A stretch of 28,762 nucleotides of DNA. Origin: Hypsibius dujardini (Eukaryota > Tardigrada > Eutardigrada > Parachela > Hypsibiidae). Position 1 is the first letter of the stretch. Every line of letters begins with the position of its first letter. The DNA is taken from NCBI GenBank assembly GCA_001579985.1, contig LRSR01003980.1:1-28762 (forward strand), given 5' to 3'. Below the pieces are notes generated by a model. It did not search any database. It saw nothing but the letters and a program-made list of their open reading frames with translations, and had not been told where the DNA came from. The position numbers were made by a program, and so were the translations under genes. Shown here piece by piece: positions 20,137-28,762 of the stretch.

Positions 20137-21676
20137 TCAGTAGAACAATTCGTTCTGCACATTGGAAGAGGTTGCCTGAACAGCACCGCCGTTGCTATCA
20201 AAATTGACGACACTCACGTAGCTCCTGTCAATGTCGTCTTCCTGACTGTCTGCGCCGGTTGGAGTCAGACAGACACCCCTGTCCGCTCTTCTGGTTTGAT
20301 CCACCGTCGTTTTCTTCACAACACGGCCCGACAGCATCCTTTGACGACTCTCTTCCCGTTGGCGCTCTTCGCCATCGTCGTAATTTCCCACGGCGACCCC
20401 GAGGACCCCGCTAAACGCGGTGGAGAGCTTGTCGAGGAAACTCGGCCCACTCTCCGACAAGGTATGTTGGCGTGCGGCAGTACTGGCCGGAAACAGGTCT
20501 TCCTCTCGCATGGAAGACACTGCCGAGCCGTCCGGACGGAGGAATCGAACTGGGCCGGCGCTCGTCTGCAGTCGATACTGCCCGTCAGGGGAACGGACAA
20601 CTTTTCGAGTGATGATTTGGGAAGAGTCGGCGGGAAAGAAGAACTCCGCTTCGTGACCGTTTGTGTCATTGTCACTGGAAGACAAACAATATGTACTACA
20701 GAATAAGTACTCCATTGGAATGTTTGTCTGCCTGTCCGTCTTTCTGTCTATAAGAGTCTATCTGACTTTTCTCTGTTTGTCTGCCTGCCTGCCTGTATGT
20801 ATCTCTGTTTCTGTCTCTGTTGTCTGTATGTCAGTCCGTCTCTCTGTCGGTCTGCCTTTCTGTCTGCCTGTCTCTCTGTCTGCCTGCCTGTCTGTTTGCA
20901 TGTCTATCTATCTGTCTCTCTGTCTGCCTCTTTGTCCATTCGTCTCCCTGTCTTGTCTGTCTGTCTGTTTGCCTGTCTATCTGTACATTCGTCCGTCCAT
21001 TGTGTATCTATCTGTCTGTTTGTGAATCAGCACCTCGCATCCGAGTCTTCTTCAGCTTCACCCTCGGAGAGCGTCAGTGTCGGTGCTAGGGTCGGAATAG
21101 GCGTCTTCGACAGTCTCCTAAAGGATGTCAAGGAAATCTTAGGATCGAAATATCCATCCTCTTCCTCCGGTTCGCTGGTGTCTTCCGGCTTATTATTATT
21201 TTTGATCTGAGGACACATCGTTTCCTCCTCATCCTCCTCCTCCTCGACTTTTTTGCCCAGTACTGTTGGATGACTGGGATCGCTTACACCGGCGGTCACA
21301 GACAGGGTGGCGGGCAGTGCGACAGATTTCCAACCGGACGACATTGAGGAGACATCCAACGTGGGATTGGAAACTGCAGGTTGCAGAACTCGACTGCGCG
21401 AGAGGAGCTCTGGTCTCCGTTCCAGTGACCCCATCATGTCGTCGGGTGAAGGTCTTCTTACCGGAATAAACGGGGTTTGATCCCCAAATGCCTGAAATTA
21501 CGTTTCTTTATCACATTTGTAATACAATTAATACATCTGTGTTACTAATTAAAATTACATATTTCAATTTAAATAACACTCGCCTGGAGGAAGACGCTTT
21601 CTGTGTCCTGAGAGCCGCGTCGGGGGCGATAGGTCCCTGTGGAGGTGTAGATGTGGGTCCCAGCTGGAAGGGGCAT
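20137..21676 (-). CDS. Unrecognised acidic, probably disordered protein
   Basis: Three minus-strand exons (21688-21584, 21491-21034, 20674-20137) join in frame. The first exon contains ATG at 21676 in good context (ACCATG), giving 362 residues; upstream sequence would then be 5' UTR. I do not recognise the family. The middle exon is Ser/Pro-rich (PVRRPSPDDMMGSLERRPEL) and has an acidic run KKVEEEEDEEE and EPEEEDGYFDP. The last exon has a more ordered part, ITRKVVRSPDGQYRLQTSAG then PVRFLRPDGSA, and SFLDKLSTAFSGVLGVAVGN, which may form an amphipathic or weakly hydrophobic helix. There is no signal peptide. The first intron appears to use a GC donor (CAG|GCGAGT at 21583); the second has GAG|GTGCTG and TTCCAG|T. 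Independent phase agreement across both introns supports a real gene. Its stop is 87 bp from that of convergent EEFSEC. Confidence 0.7.
20719..21020. repeat. CTGT array in the unrecognised gene's second intron
   Basis: Read along the gene (minus strand), the array starts about 13 nt after the donor at 21033 and fills most of the 359-bp intron in the CAGA orientation. The units are strongly diverged. Confidence 0.9.
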
Positions 21677-21714
21677 GGTTGCTTCGGACTGATGAAAACT
21701 AATGTCTGTAAATA

Positions 21715-21870
21715 CGCACACACATATATACATATATATATATATGTATACACACACAGATACACACACACGCATACATATGTACACACGTATATACACA
21801 CATATATACACACATATATATATATATATATATACACGTATATACACATATATATATATATATATAATGT
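21715..21870. repeat. CA/TA dinucleotide microsatellite
   Basis: ACACACATATATACATATAT-type sequence alternates CA and TA blocks over about 155 bp. It is open in several frames only because of its composition. It lies just upstream (on the minus strand) of the first identified exon of the unrecognised gene. Confidence 0.9.
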
Positions 21871-22022
21871 ACGCGAAGATTTACAATTTATTCCTTTCTA
21901 AACGGGCACGTCACGAACTTCAAGTATCCACCGTTAGTATGACTTGAGGATGCATGTTTCAGGGTAGCACACCGCGGAACAACCAAGCGGAGATGTAACA
22001 TTGCAGTGTGAGATACAGTATA

Positions 22023-22148
22023 CAGACACGTGGCCAAAATCGTGCGCTAATCGAGTTAAACCATTTCACTCGGGCTGTGCATGACGGTGTGTATGGAACG
22101 AGTGCATGGCTTAGTTCGATTAGCGCAAGATTTTGGCCACATGTTTAT
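22023..22148. mobile_element. MITE-like hairpin with 44-bp arms
   Basis: The left arm holds ACGTGGCCAAAATCGTGCGC then TAATCGAGTTAAACCATTTC. The right arm, in reverse complement, holds ATGTGGCCAAAATCTTGCGC then TAATCGAACTAAGCCATGC. The arms differ at a handful of positions and enclose a loop of about 28 nt. Both ends sit next to TA (TATACAGACA on the left, TTTATA on the right). The GTGGCCAAAA-type terminus recalls Tc1-like transposons; that assignment is inference. Confidence 0.65.
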
Positions 22149-22603
22149 ATTCAACTAGCAGACGCTTTGTTGCGACGAGACATTTGGCATATTTTTTGCG
22201 GCGTTGTTTGGATAAGCCATAGAGAAACAAATAGTAACAAGGTGTAAGGCCTTAGAAGCCTTTGTTCTTTTGGGCGTTGACAAAACATTTGCGCGCAGTT
22301 GTTGGACTGCGGGAAAGTGGCCGGTCAGCAAGTTTATTTTGCGTCGGATTGAACGAGATCTTACCAAGTAACAGTCTTGTGGTTAAAATTCACCAATCAA
22401 TCAGCACCGTGGAATCTTGTGGTTAACAGACCTGTCAATCAACTGGGCTGCCAATCAACGCTTTGCGTCCTAGGGCCATTTTTTATCTATTGAATAATTT
22501 TTTCTTTTCCATTTTTCTCGCGGCGCTTGGCATCACTTTCTCGGTGGGTGCCACGCAACTTTTTTGTGTAACTCACAGTTTCCTATCTATTTTCGCGTAT
22601 GGA

Positions 22604-25074
22604 ATGCGGGCAGCTACGATGGATTTTGCGCTCCACAAGGAAGAAGCGGGGGAGCTGAAACATCGCAAAGCGCACTCATCAATCGAGCAATCAACGCTTG
22701 ATGCCGCCGATAAAGCACCGTTGGTTGACGTGACTGTTCCCGTCGAACCGCCTGAAGTGGTACCCGCCTGGACGGCCGCGAATCATGTCACTACGAAGAA
22801 GGATCGTGTGCCGCTTTTAATTTTGACCATTTTATCGGGATTCACTCGACTATGGCGGCTGGGATATCCCCCGGTTGTTGTGTACGTGATAATAGTCGCT
22901 TGATTGATCAGTTGGCTTGATTGCGGGTGTTCGGTCGTTGTGTGTGTTTGTACGCTTGATTGATCAGTTGGCTTGATTGCGGGTGTTCGGACGTTGTGTG
23001 TGTTTGTACGCTTGATTGATCACTTTGATTGACTAGTTGGATTAATTTCGATTGCTGTTTTACTTGTTTACTTTAATTTCGATTCGTTGATTGGCCAAAT
23101 GTATTTTTGTATGTGATTTAACTTGTATGGTTATTTGTATGCTTGCTGGGTTTCATAACTTTTCGAATTATTTAACGGTTGATTGATCGGCTTTTGTTTA
23201 TGTTAAAGCTATCGCTTGATTGGTCCCTTTGCTTGATTGGGATGTTTCACATTTCTGTGTACCTATGTCGTCGATTGATTGATTGATCAATTAGTTAGAA
23301 AAGATTTCAAAAACTGTTGCTACATAAAAGATTTTTGGCAGGTTCGACGAGCTTTTTTACACCCGCTTCGTTCACATGTACATCAACCGACTGTTCCACT
23401 TTGATTCCAATCCGCCGTTCGCGAAGCAGCTGATTGCCCTCACCGGCTACCTTGCCGGATACGGCAAGCAGAACGAGACATTCGAGAAAATCGGTAAAAA
23501 TCTTTCGATTATTAAATATACTAAATATAAATAAATATACGCACTTCGTGCAGCTGTTTAAATAGAATTTAAATTTATAATTCGGCTTTTGAAATTATAT
23601 AAAATATATTTTGACTTTATTTAAAATCACGAGAAAAATAATTCCATACTTGAAGCCAATTCAAATTAAAATGTATTTTCATTTTATTATTATTTATTTT
23701 ATTTAAAATCACCCATCCAAGTATTTGTCGGACATCAGGGGGCGGAGCTACATCCGAATTCGGGAAAGCTTCACTGGAATTTTCGGTCCTTTTTGAAAAC
23801 TGTCCATAGCTCCGCCCCCTTAACTCCGAAAGACATTTGGTTGGCGCCCATCTATTTCAAATGAAATTTGGGATAAGACAGTGTCAAAATAATCATTTAG
23901 TGCATCTCAAAAGAATCGCCATTTTTACAGTGAAAATCATGGAAAACCGAATATTCCAGTAACTTTGAAAATTCGTAAACAAAAAGGTTCCCGGAGATCC
24001 GCTGATGAAATAAATTTTTTAAATCATCATTAATATTGAACTAATTGAGAAAAAAAATTGGAGGCGTTTTGAGATTCGTCTCTGAAAATCATCCCATGTA
24101 AGCCCCAAGTCAGTGAATCAATCCATCAATCAAGCAAAACGATATTCAACCAACCAAGTCAACAAATCAATCAATCAACCGACCAAAACGAAATTCAACG
24201 AACTAAGTCAACGAATCAATCAATCAATCAACCAAAACAATATTCGACCAACCAAGTGAGTGATATTTTCAATTTTTTCATTCCTCTTTTTTGGACGAAT
24301 GTAATCGGTTTCTCCCTCCAGGCGATCGGTACGCTGACGACACACCAATCTGGGCGCTTCGCCTGGTGCCGGCGCTGTCCGGCACCCTCCTCATACCACT
24401 GGCATATTGTATCACCCGCGAACTCGGCTATTCTCGCCTCGCGGCTTCCCTCGCGGCGTCCTGCTTTCTCTTCGACAGCGCTCTCGTAACCGGCTCACGC
24501 TTTGTCCTCACCGATTCCGTCAACCTTTGCCTTCTCCTCGGCGCCGTGTTCGCCGTGTTAAAGTTCATCAAGAAACGGCCTCTTGGGCCGGGGAGTCTTC
24601 AATGGGGACTCCTAGCAGGTAGCAATGAAAAACTAGTCAATGAAAAACTCGAACTCAAATTACCGAATTTTTTTTCGGTTTTGCCACTTTTTTAAGTTAA
24701 AACTAAAAGAAATAAGCGAATTGAATTGAATTGAATTGACTTAGTTTTAGTTTGGTATTATCGTCCTACTTACAGGGACGTGCATGGGGCTGGCGATCAG
24801 CACGAAGTACACGGCCTTCAATTCACTCCTGGTTTTGGCGTGGATCGTCACGCGACATCTGTGGAAGACAATCGACGATGTGACCATCAGTGCTGGGCGA
24901 TTGGTCAAGTACTGGGCTCTGTGTTGTCTCGTTGTCTTCCTCATTCCGACGGGGATATACCTCAGCTGTTTTTATGCCCATCTCGCGTGGCTAACCAAGG
25001 CCGGACCGTATGACTCGATGATGTCTACTCGATTTCAGTCCAGTCTGGAGGTGAGTTATCTGTCTGTCTGCTTG

Positions 25075-25132
<58 letters not shown>

Positions 25133-25145
25133 TCTCGGTCTGTCC

Positions 25146-25210
<65 letters not shown>

Positions 25211-25688
25211 CCTGCCTGTCAATCTGTCTATCTGTCTGTCTGTCGGTCTGTTTGGTTGTCTGTCGCTCAATTTGACTGTTTGTTTTTGACTTCAAGTTTG
25301 TGCTCTGTGTAATTTCAGGGTGGCTTGGAGACGATCACGCAAGGCCAGCCCTTCAACATCGCCTATGGCTCACAGATCACCCTGCGGAACGTGGCCGGTT
25401 CCGGTGGGAATCCGTGTTGGTTGCACTCGCACGAGCACAATTACCCCATCAAATATGACGACGGTCGGGGCAGCTCGCATCAGCAGCATGTCACGTGTTA
25501 CGGTTGGAAGGACATCAATAACTGGTGGATCGTCAAGTACGCCGATCGGCCAACGTTAAACGTGGAGCAGCCGCCGGTGTATGTGAAGGACGGAGATATT
25601 GTGCAGCTGCTGCATGGGATGACCTTCAAGAATCTCAACAGGTGGGTGAATCTTAGTTGCTTCAACTCTGGAAGGTAGTCAGACAGTC

Positions 25689-25745
<57 letters not shown>

Positions 25746-27213
25746 GTTGGGCAAGCAGATGAAGTTTCAATGGCTTATGGGTGTTCTTCGCTGTTCATAG
25801 TCATGATGTGGCTGCACCGGTGACTGCAGAGTGTCAGGAAGTGTCTTGTTTTGTGGACCATAATATCTCAGCAACAGCTCAAGATCTTTGGGAAGTGGTA
25901 AGGCATTACGTGACCTGCTTAGTCAACGGTTCCTTCGTGAATTTTAAGACATTTTGTAGAAAGTGGTCGGTCAGGAAGGGGATGATCCGGTATGGCATAC
26001 TATCCAGTCGCAAGTGCATTTTATTCACGTCGCTACCAAAGCTGCTTTGAGCGCCACTGGCAAATCACTTCCGGATTGGGGGTTCCATCAAGGAGAGACG
26101 GTCTCATGCGAAGCTCACAAGGAATTCACTTCATCTTTGTGGACAGTGGAAGAACATCGTTACACCAAAGGCACGACTGCTTGCATTTCAGTTTGTCTGT
26201 CTGTTGTCTGTCTATCTGTTTGTCTGTTACTCTGTCCGTCTATTACTCTGTCTGTTTATCTGTCAGTTTTCTGTCTGTTGTCTGTCTGTATCTGTCTGTC
26301 TGTTACTCTGTCTCTCTGCTTGCCTGCCTGCCTGTCGGTTTATCTATCTGCCTGTCTGTCTGCCTTTGTGTTTGCCTTTGTTTCTATGTGCCTGGCTGCC
26401 TGGCTGTCTGTTTGTCGGGCTTTACGATGTTCTATTATCACACCCATTTCTCTTCTTAGCAATACCAAAGTTAAAGGATGAGCGGGAATACGACCTGAGG
26501 ATATCGGAATTCACCCCGGACAAGCCCGCGGTGTACACTCTTTCGCAGAAGTTTCTCGAGCTGCAGGGAACAATGCTCGGTCTGACGAAGGATACGGTGG
26601 AGGAGCATTTTTACGGCTCCGGTCCGCAAGACTGGATTCTCAGCGACAACGGCGTAGCATATTGGGCAGAAAAAGGATCTAACGTGTGTTGCGACAGCTT
26701 TATTTTCTGATTTCTTCCTCAAACAACATTGCCTGTATCTTTTCTCCGTTTCTTTTCTCAGAAACAAATTTTTCAAGCGGGTAACGTGTTGATATGGCAG
26801 ACAGGAGCAGCTGTCATCATGTTGACCGTGTTGATTCTGTTGGTGATATGGCTGGTGGATCTGCGCTATCCGGAAATGCTCCCAGTGCCGGTGGACCAAT
26901 GGAATCGAATCCTCTACACCACCGAGCTTGTCTTGTCCGGGTGGGTCATCAACTGGCTTCCGTATTTCTTCACCGATCGAACACTCTTCTTTCACCACTA
27001 CTACCCCGGATTGGCGTTCAAATTCATCTTGATCGGCTGTTTCGTCGGAGAAGTGCTTGACCGGCTCCGCGGAAAGTACGGAGAGATAAAGTACCGACCC
27101 ATTTTTTCTTGAAGTGTGACCTGTCTGTCTGCCTGTCTATCTGTCTATCTACCTGTCTATCTGTCTGCCTGTCTGTCTGTCTATCTACCTGTCTATCTGT
27201 CTGTCTATCTTCC

Positions 27214-27258
<45 letters not shown>

Positions 27259-27288
27259 GCCTGCCTATCTATCTATCTATCTATCTGG

Positions 27289-27364
<76 letters not shown>

Positions 27365-27404
27365 TTGTCTGTGGATATGTCTGCCTGTCTGCTTGGCTGC
27401 CTGC

Positions 27405-27456
<52 letters not shown>

Positions 27457-27680
27457 TTGTCTATGTCTAGACGCCGTTGTTCTTAAAGACGCCGTTTTAT
27501 ATTTGTAGAGTAATAGTGACCAACGTAGCAACCGCCGTTCTTGGCGTCTGGCTGCTGTCCGTCATCTATAATTTTTATATTTTTATTCCCTTAACGTACG
27601 GTTTTTATGAGCTGTCCGTACCGGAACTTAAGAATCTCGAGTGGCGCGAGACCTGGAATTTTATTATCCGTTCCCAGTAA
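22604..27680 (+). CDS. POMT1: Protein O-mannosyltransferase 1 (PMT family, three MIR repeats)
   Basis: POMT1, with POMT2, transfers mannose from dolichyl-phosphate-mannose to Ser/Thr of proteins such as dystroglycan in the ER. Ten exons (22604-22881, 23342-23493, 24322-24618, 24776-25050, 25319-25641, 25801-25897, 25960-26170, 26460-26683, 26762-27090, 27509-27680) give 785 residues; the human protein has 747. Key features are the catalytic FDE (residues 94-96) after [30 protein letters not shown], and the MIR region (about 335-545) with [50 protein letters not shown] and WTVEEHRY. C-terminal membrane helices follow, with [19 protein letters not shown], and the end [18 protein letters not shown] mirrors human POMT1 rather than POMT2. 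The start could be 22604 or the better-context ATG at 22619; an out-of-frame ATG lies at 22599. Intron 7 seems to use a GC donor (AAAG|GCACGA at 26171). Confidence 0.95.
22898..23022. repeat. 56-bp tandem repeat in POMT1 intron 1
   Basis: GCTTGATTGATCAGTTGGCT begins a unit at 22898 and again at 22954; a third partial copy starts at 23010. The first two differ by a single base (CGGTCG versus CGGACG), so the duplication is recent. Confidence 0.9.
23720..23847. repeat. Inverted repeat in POMT1 intron 2
   Basis: AAGTATTTGTCGGACATCAG plus GGGGCGGAGCTA on the left is mirrored by TAGCTCCGCCCCCTTAACTC plus CGAAAGACATTTGG on the right. The inner 13 bp are perfect and the outer 18 bp imperfect, with about 55 nt between arms. 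It may be another short non-autonomous element, but I see no clear target duplication. Confidence 0.55.
24113..24256. repeat. ATCA higher-order repeat in POMT1 intron 2
   Basis: Three units of about 60 bp each hold CAATCAATC, CAAAACGA or CAAAACAA, ATATTC or AAATTC, and AAC(C/G)AA(C/G)(C/T)AAGT. They stop about 70 nt before the exon 3 acceptor. Confidence 0.8.
25059..25266. repeat. CTGT/CTGC array in POMT1 intron 4
   Basis: It starts about 8 nt after the donor at 25051. A run of about 14 CCTG units at 25072-25128 is followed by CTGT units. It fills most of the 268-bp intron. The sense strand is CTGT. Confidence 0.92.
25678..25746. repeat. CAGA array in POMT1 intron 5
   Basis: A nearly perfect CAGA run of about 16 units in a 159-bp intron, about 36 nt after the donor at 25642. 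The sense strand is CAGA, opposite to intron 4. Confidence 0.92.
26192..26420. repeat. CTGT array in POMT1 intron 7
   Basis: It begins about 21 nt after the inferred GC donor at 26171 and ends about 40 nt before the acceptor. The units are diverged (CTGT, CTAT, CTCT, CTGC). Confidence 0.9.
27119..27472. repeat. 350-bp CTGT array in POMT1 intron 9
   Basis: It begins about 28 nt after the donor at 27091 and ends about 35 nt before the acceptor at 27508. Long perfect stretches of CTGT occur around 27215-27252, 27296-27360 and 27415-27450. This is the longest array inside a gene here. Confidence 0.93.
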
Positions 27681-27708
27681 CTCTTTTCATTGAACTTTAT
27701 GCCTGGAT

Positions 27709-27714
27709 TTTATT
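27709..27714 (-). terminator. Probable polyadenylation signal of the WAP gene
   Basis: AATAAA on the minus strand lies 66 nt beyond the WAP-gene stop codon and only about 30 bp from the POMT1 stop on the other strand. The two 3' UTRs therefore probably overlap. Confidence 0.55.
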
Positions 27715-27780
27715 TTACGATTTTTTAACTGGTTTAAACACTTTCCCCTCACTCCGATGAGGGATAAAAAATTTTGTTTG

Positions 27781-28092
27781 TTAAAATGGCAAATATTTTT
27801 TGCAACCTCGTCCGCCGCAGCGTTTGTCGCAGCACTTGTAGGCGGCCCCGCAGTCCGCGTCATCGTCGCACGTGGTGAAGCAGCCCGTCTCCGCACTGAC
27901 GGGCAGCGGACATCTTCCGGCTTTCTGCGTCGGTCGGCATGCGGTCCTTCCAACGGTAATTACACAGCGTGTTCCGGCGGCGCACATTCGATCCTGGAAT
28001 GATAGCGGCAGGCATTCATTAAAAGGTGAAGGGAACAGATCGACAGAAACACACGCAGAGAGCGTTTTATGCAATTAGGCAGGCAGGCAGCC

Positions 28093-28137
<45 letters not shown>

Positions 28138-28662
28138 AACAAACAGACAAACAGACAGACAAACAGACACAGACAGACAGACAGACAAACAGACACAGAC
28201 AGACAGACAGACAGACACAGATGGACACGCACATAGATTGACAGATATATATTTTGAATTTGTATTCATGACGACAAATGAATTTGAGGCAAAATCTTTG
28301 AAGACGTTTTTCTCTGAATTGTGCTTTTCACGGTACTGATGGTTCCACCTGAATTACTGCCTGAATTTCAATCAAATCATCGAAATTCAATTTACACAAT
28401 ATAGTACCATCACTATACAGTATGAAAAACCCCAGAACTCAATTTCCGATCTGGCGACCTAACTACCCGTTTCGTTCTGTAGCCTCTCATATATATATAT
28501 ATAATATAGTATAAACTTAAACGTGCTGGCAAAAGAGCAGAGAGTTTCGACAGTTGCAATTCCGCTTTCCTTTGGCTATACGTACACAGTCTCTTCTCGG
28601 ATCTTCGGCGGAGTACTCTGACGAACTCGTGTCTGCCGACTTTCCATTGCTAGCGACGAATC
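27781..28662 (-). CDS. Secreted WAP-domain protein, C-terminal end (5' partial)
   Basis: Two minus-strand exons are visible: 28662-28586 and 27993-27781 (stop TAA). The donor ACTGT|GTACGT and acceptor ATTCCAG|GATC meet in phase 0. The first starts after TCTCCTGTCACAG, in the middle of a codon, so earlier exons lie to the right of the window. The encoded tail has a Ser-rich linker, a small Cys-rich stretch ([18 protein letters not shown] then RTAC), and a WAP four-disulfide core of eight cysteines: C-x9-C-x3-C-x5-C-x5-CC-x3-C-x4-C, ending [10 protein letters not shown]. The last interval is one residue longer than the usual x3. WAP domains occur in extracellular protease inhibitors, antimicrobial proteins and shell or matrix proteins; which of these applies cannot be told from the tail. 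Its 3' end is 100 bp from POMT1. Confidence 0.75.
28077..28225. repeat. CAGA/CAAA array in the WAP-gene intron
   Basis: Perfect CAGA at about 28096-28132 is followed by CAAACAAACAGA and ACAGACAC variants. Unlike the other intronic arrays it lies near the acceptor end of its intron, about 85 nt before it. The rest of that intron (28226-28585) is AT-rich with a TA run at about 28490-28505 and shows nothing else. Confidence 0.9.
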
Positions 28663-28730
28663 CTGTGACAGGAGAAGATACAACGGGAAAGCCAGTCAGA
28701 TTCGAACAAACCGACAGACACACAGAAATT

Positions 28731-28762
28731 AGGCCAGACAGACAGACAGACAGACAGACAGA
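28731..28762. repeat. CAGA array cut by the window edge
   Basis: CAGACAGACAGA runs to the last base. On the minus strand it lies in the intron before the first visible WAP-gene exon. Confidence 0.85.

Larger units (their letters stand above)
21689..22603. other. Divergent spacer before POMT1
   Basis: This spacer contains a CA/TA microsatellite, a MITE-like hairpin (22023-22148) and CAATCAATC units near 22390-22450. On the minus strand, ACTTG|GTAAGA at about 22365 is a possible donor of a 5' UTR exon for the unrecognised gene. On the plus strand, ACTCACAG at about 22579 could be an acceptor before the POMT1 start. Neither can be confirmed from sequence. Confidence 0.5.

Noticed and set aside
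21511-21901. Tyr/Ile/Val-rich open frames over the TA/CA region
   Set aside because: They are translations of a dinucleotide microsatellite. The only coding part is the short exon at 21584-21688.
28517-28723. Open frame continuing past 28586 to a stop at 28517, with extra cysteines
   Set aside because: GTACGT at 28585 is a good donor, and splicing there joins in phase to the WAP exon with a sensible cysteine pattern. Read-through is possible as an alternative 3' end but is less likely.

Overview
This window is nuclear DNA from an animal, most likely a compact-genome invertebrate. Coding sequence is broken into short exons with GT/GC...AG splice sites. The set of proteins (fibrillarin, ESF1, selenocysteine elongation factor, POMT1, a four-TM MARVEL protein, a WAP-domain protein) is metazoan. 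I cannot name the phylum from sequence alone. I found no prokaryotic features, CRISPR array, rRNA or convincing tRNA. All gene models were built by hand from splice signals, reading-frame continuity and remembered family motifs.

Layout, left to right. (1) The 5' half of a fibrillarin gene on the minus strand (137-911), running off the left edge. (2) A 1.9-kb divergent spacer with a 59-bp tandem repeat and a Tc1/mariner-like MITE. (3) A two-exon MARVEL-domain gene, plus strand (2800-3726). (4) About 6.8 kb with no gene I can support, full of CTGT/CAGA tetranucleotide arrays. (5) A four-exon TMEM256/UPF0382 gene, minus (10537-11865). (6) A 1-kb divergent spacer. (7) ESF1, plus (12859-15670). 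(8) A repeat-rich spacer with a second MITE and a 21-bp minisatellite. (9) EEFSEC in eight exons, plus (17014-20049). (10) An unrecognised acidic gene, minus (20137-21676), whose stop lies 87 bp from the EEFSEC stop. (11) A spacer with a third MITE-like hairpin. (12) POMT1 in ten exons, plus (22604-27680). (13) The 3' end of a secreted WAP-domain gene, minus (27781-28662), convergent with POMT1.

The genes do not form a pathway or operon. Fibrillarin and ESF1 both serve nucleolar ribosome biogenesis, but sit 12 kb apart and are probably neighbours by chance. EEFSEC implies that this animal decodes UGA as selenocysteine.

The most unusual signals are genomic. Four of about 29 inferred splice donors appear to be GC rather than GT. 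Nine introns are largely filled by CTGT-type arrays that begin within about 40 nt of the donor. A GGTCYGCRGACC-type palindrome recurs four times in and just after the MARVEL gene. I see no convincing new multi-gene system.
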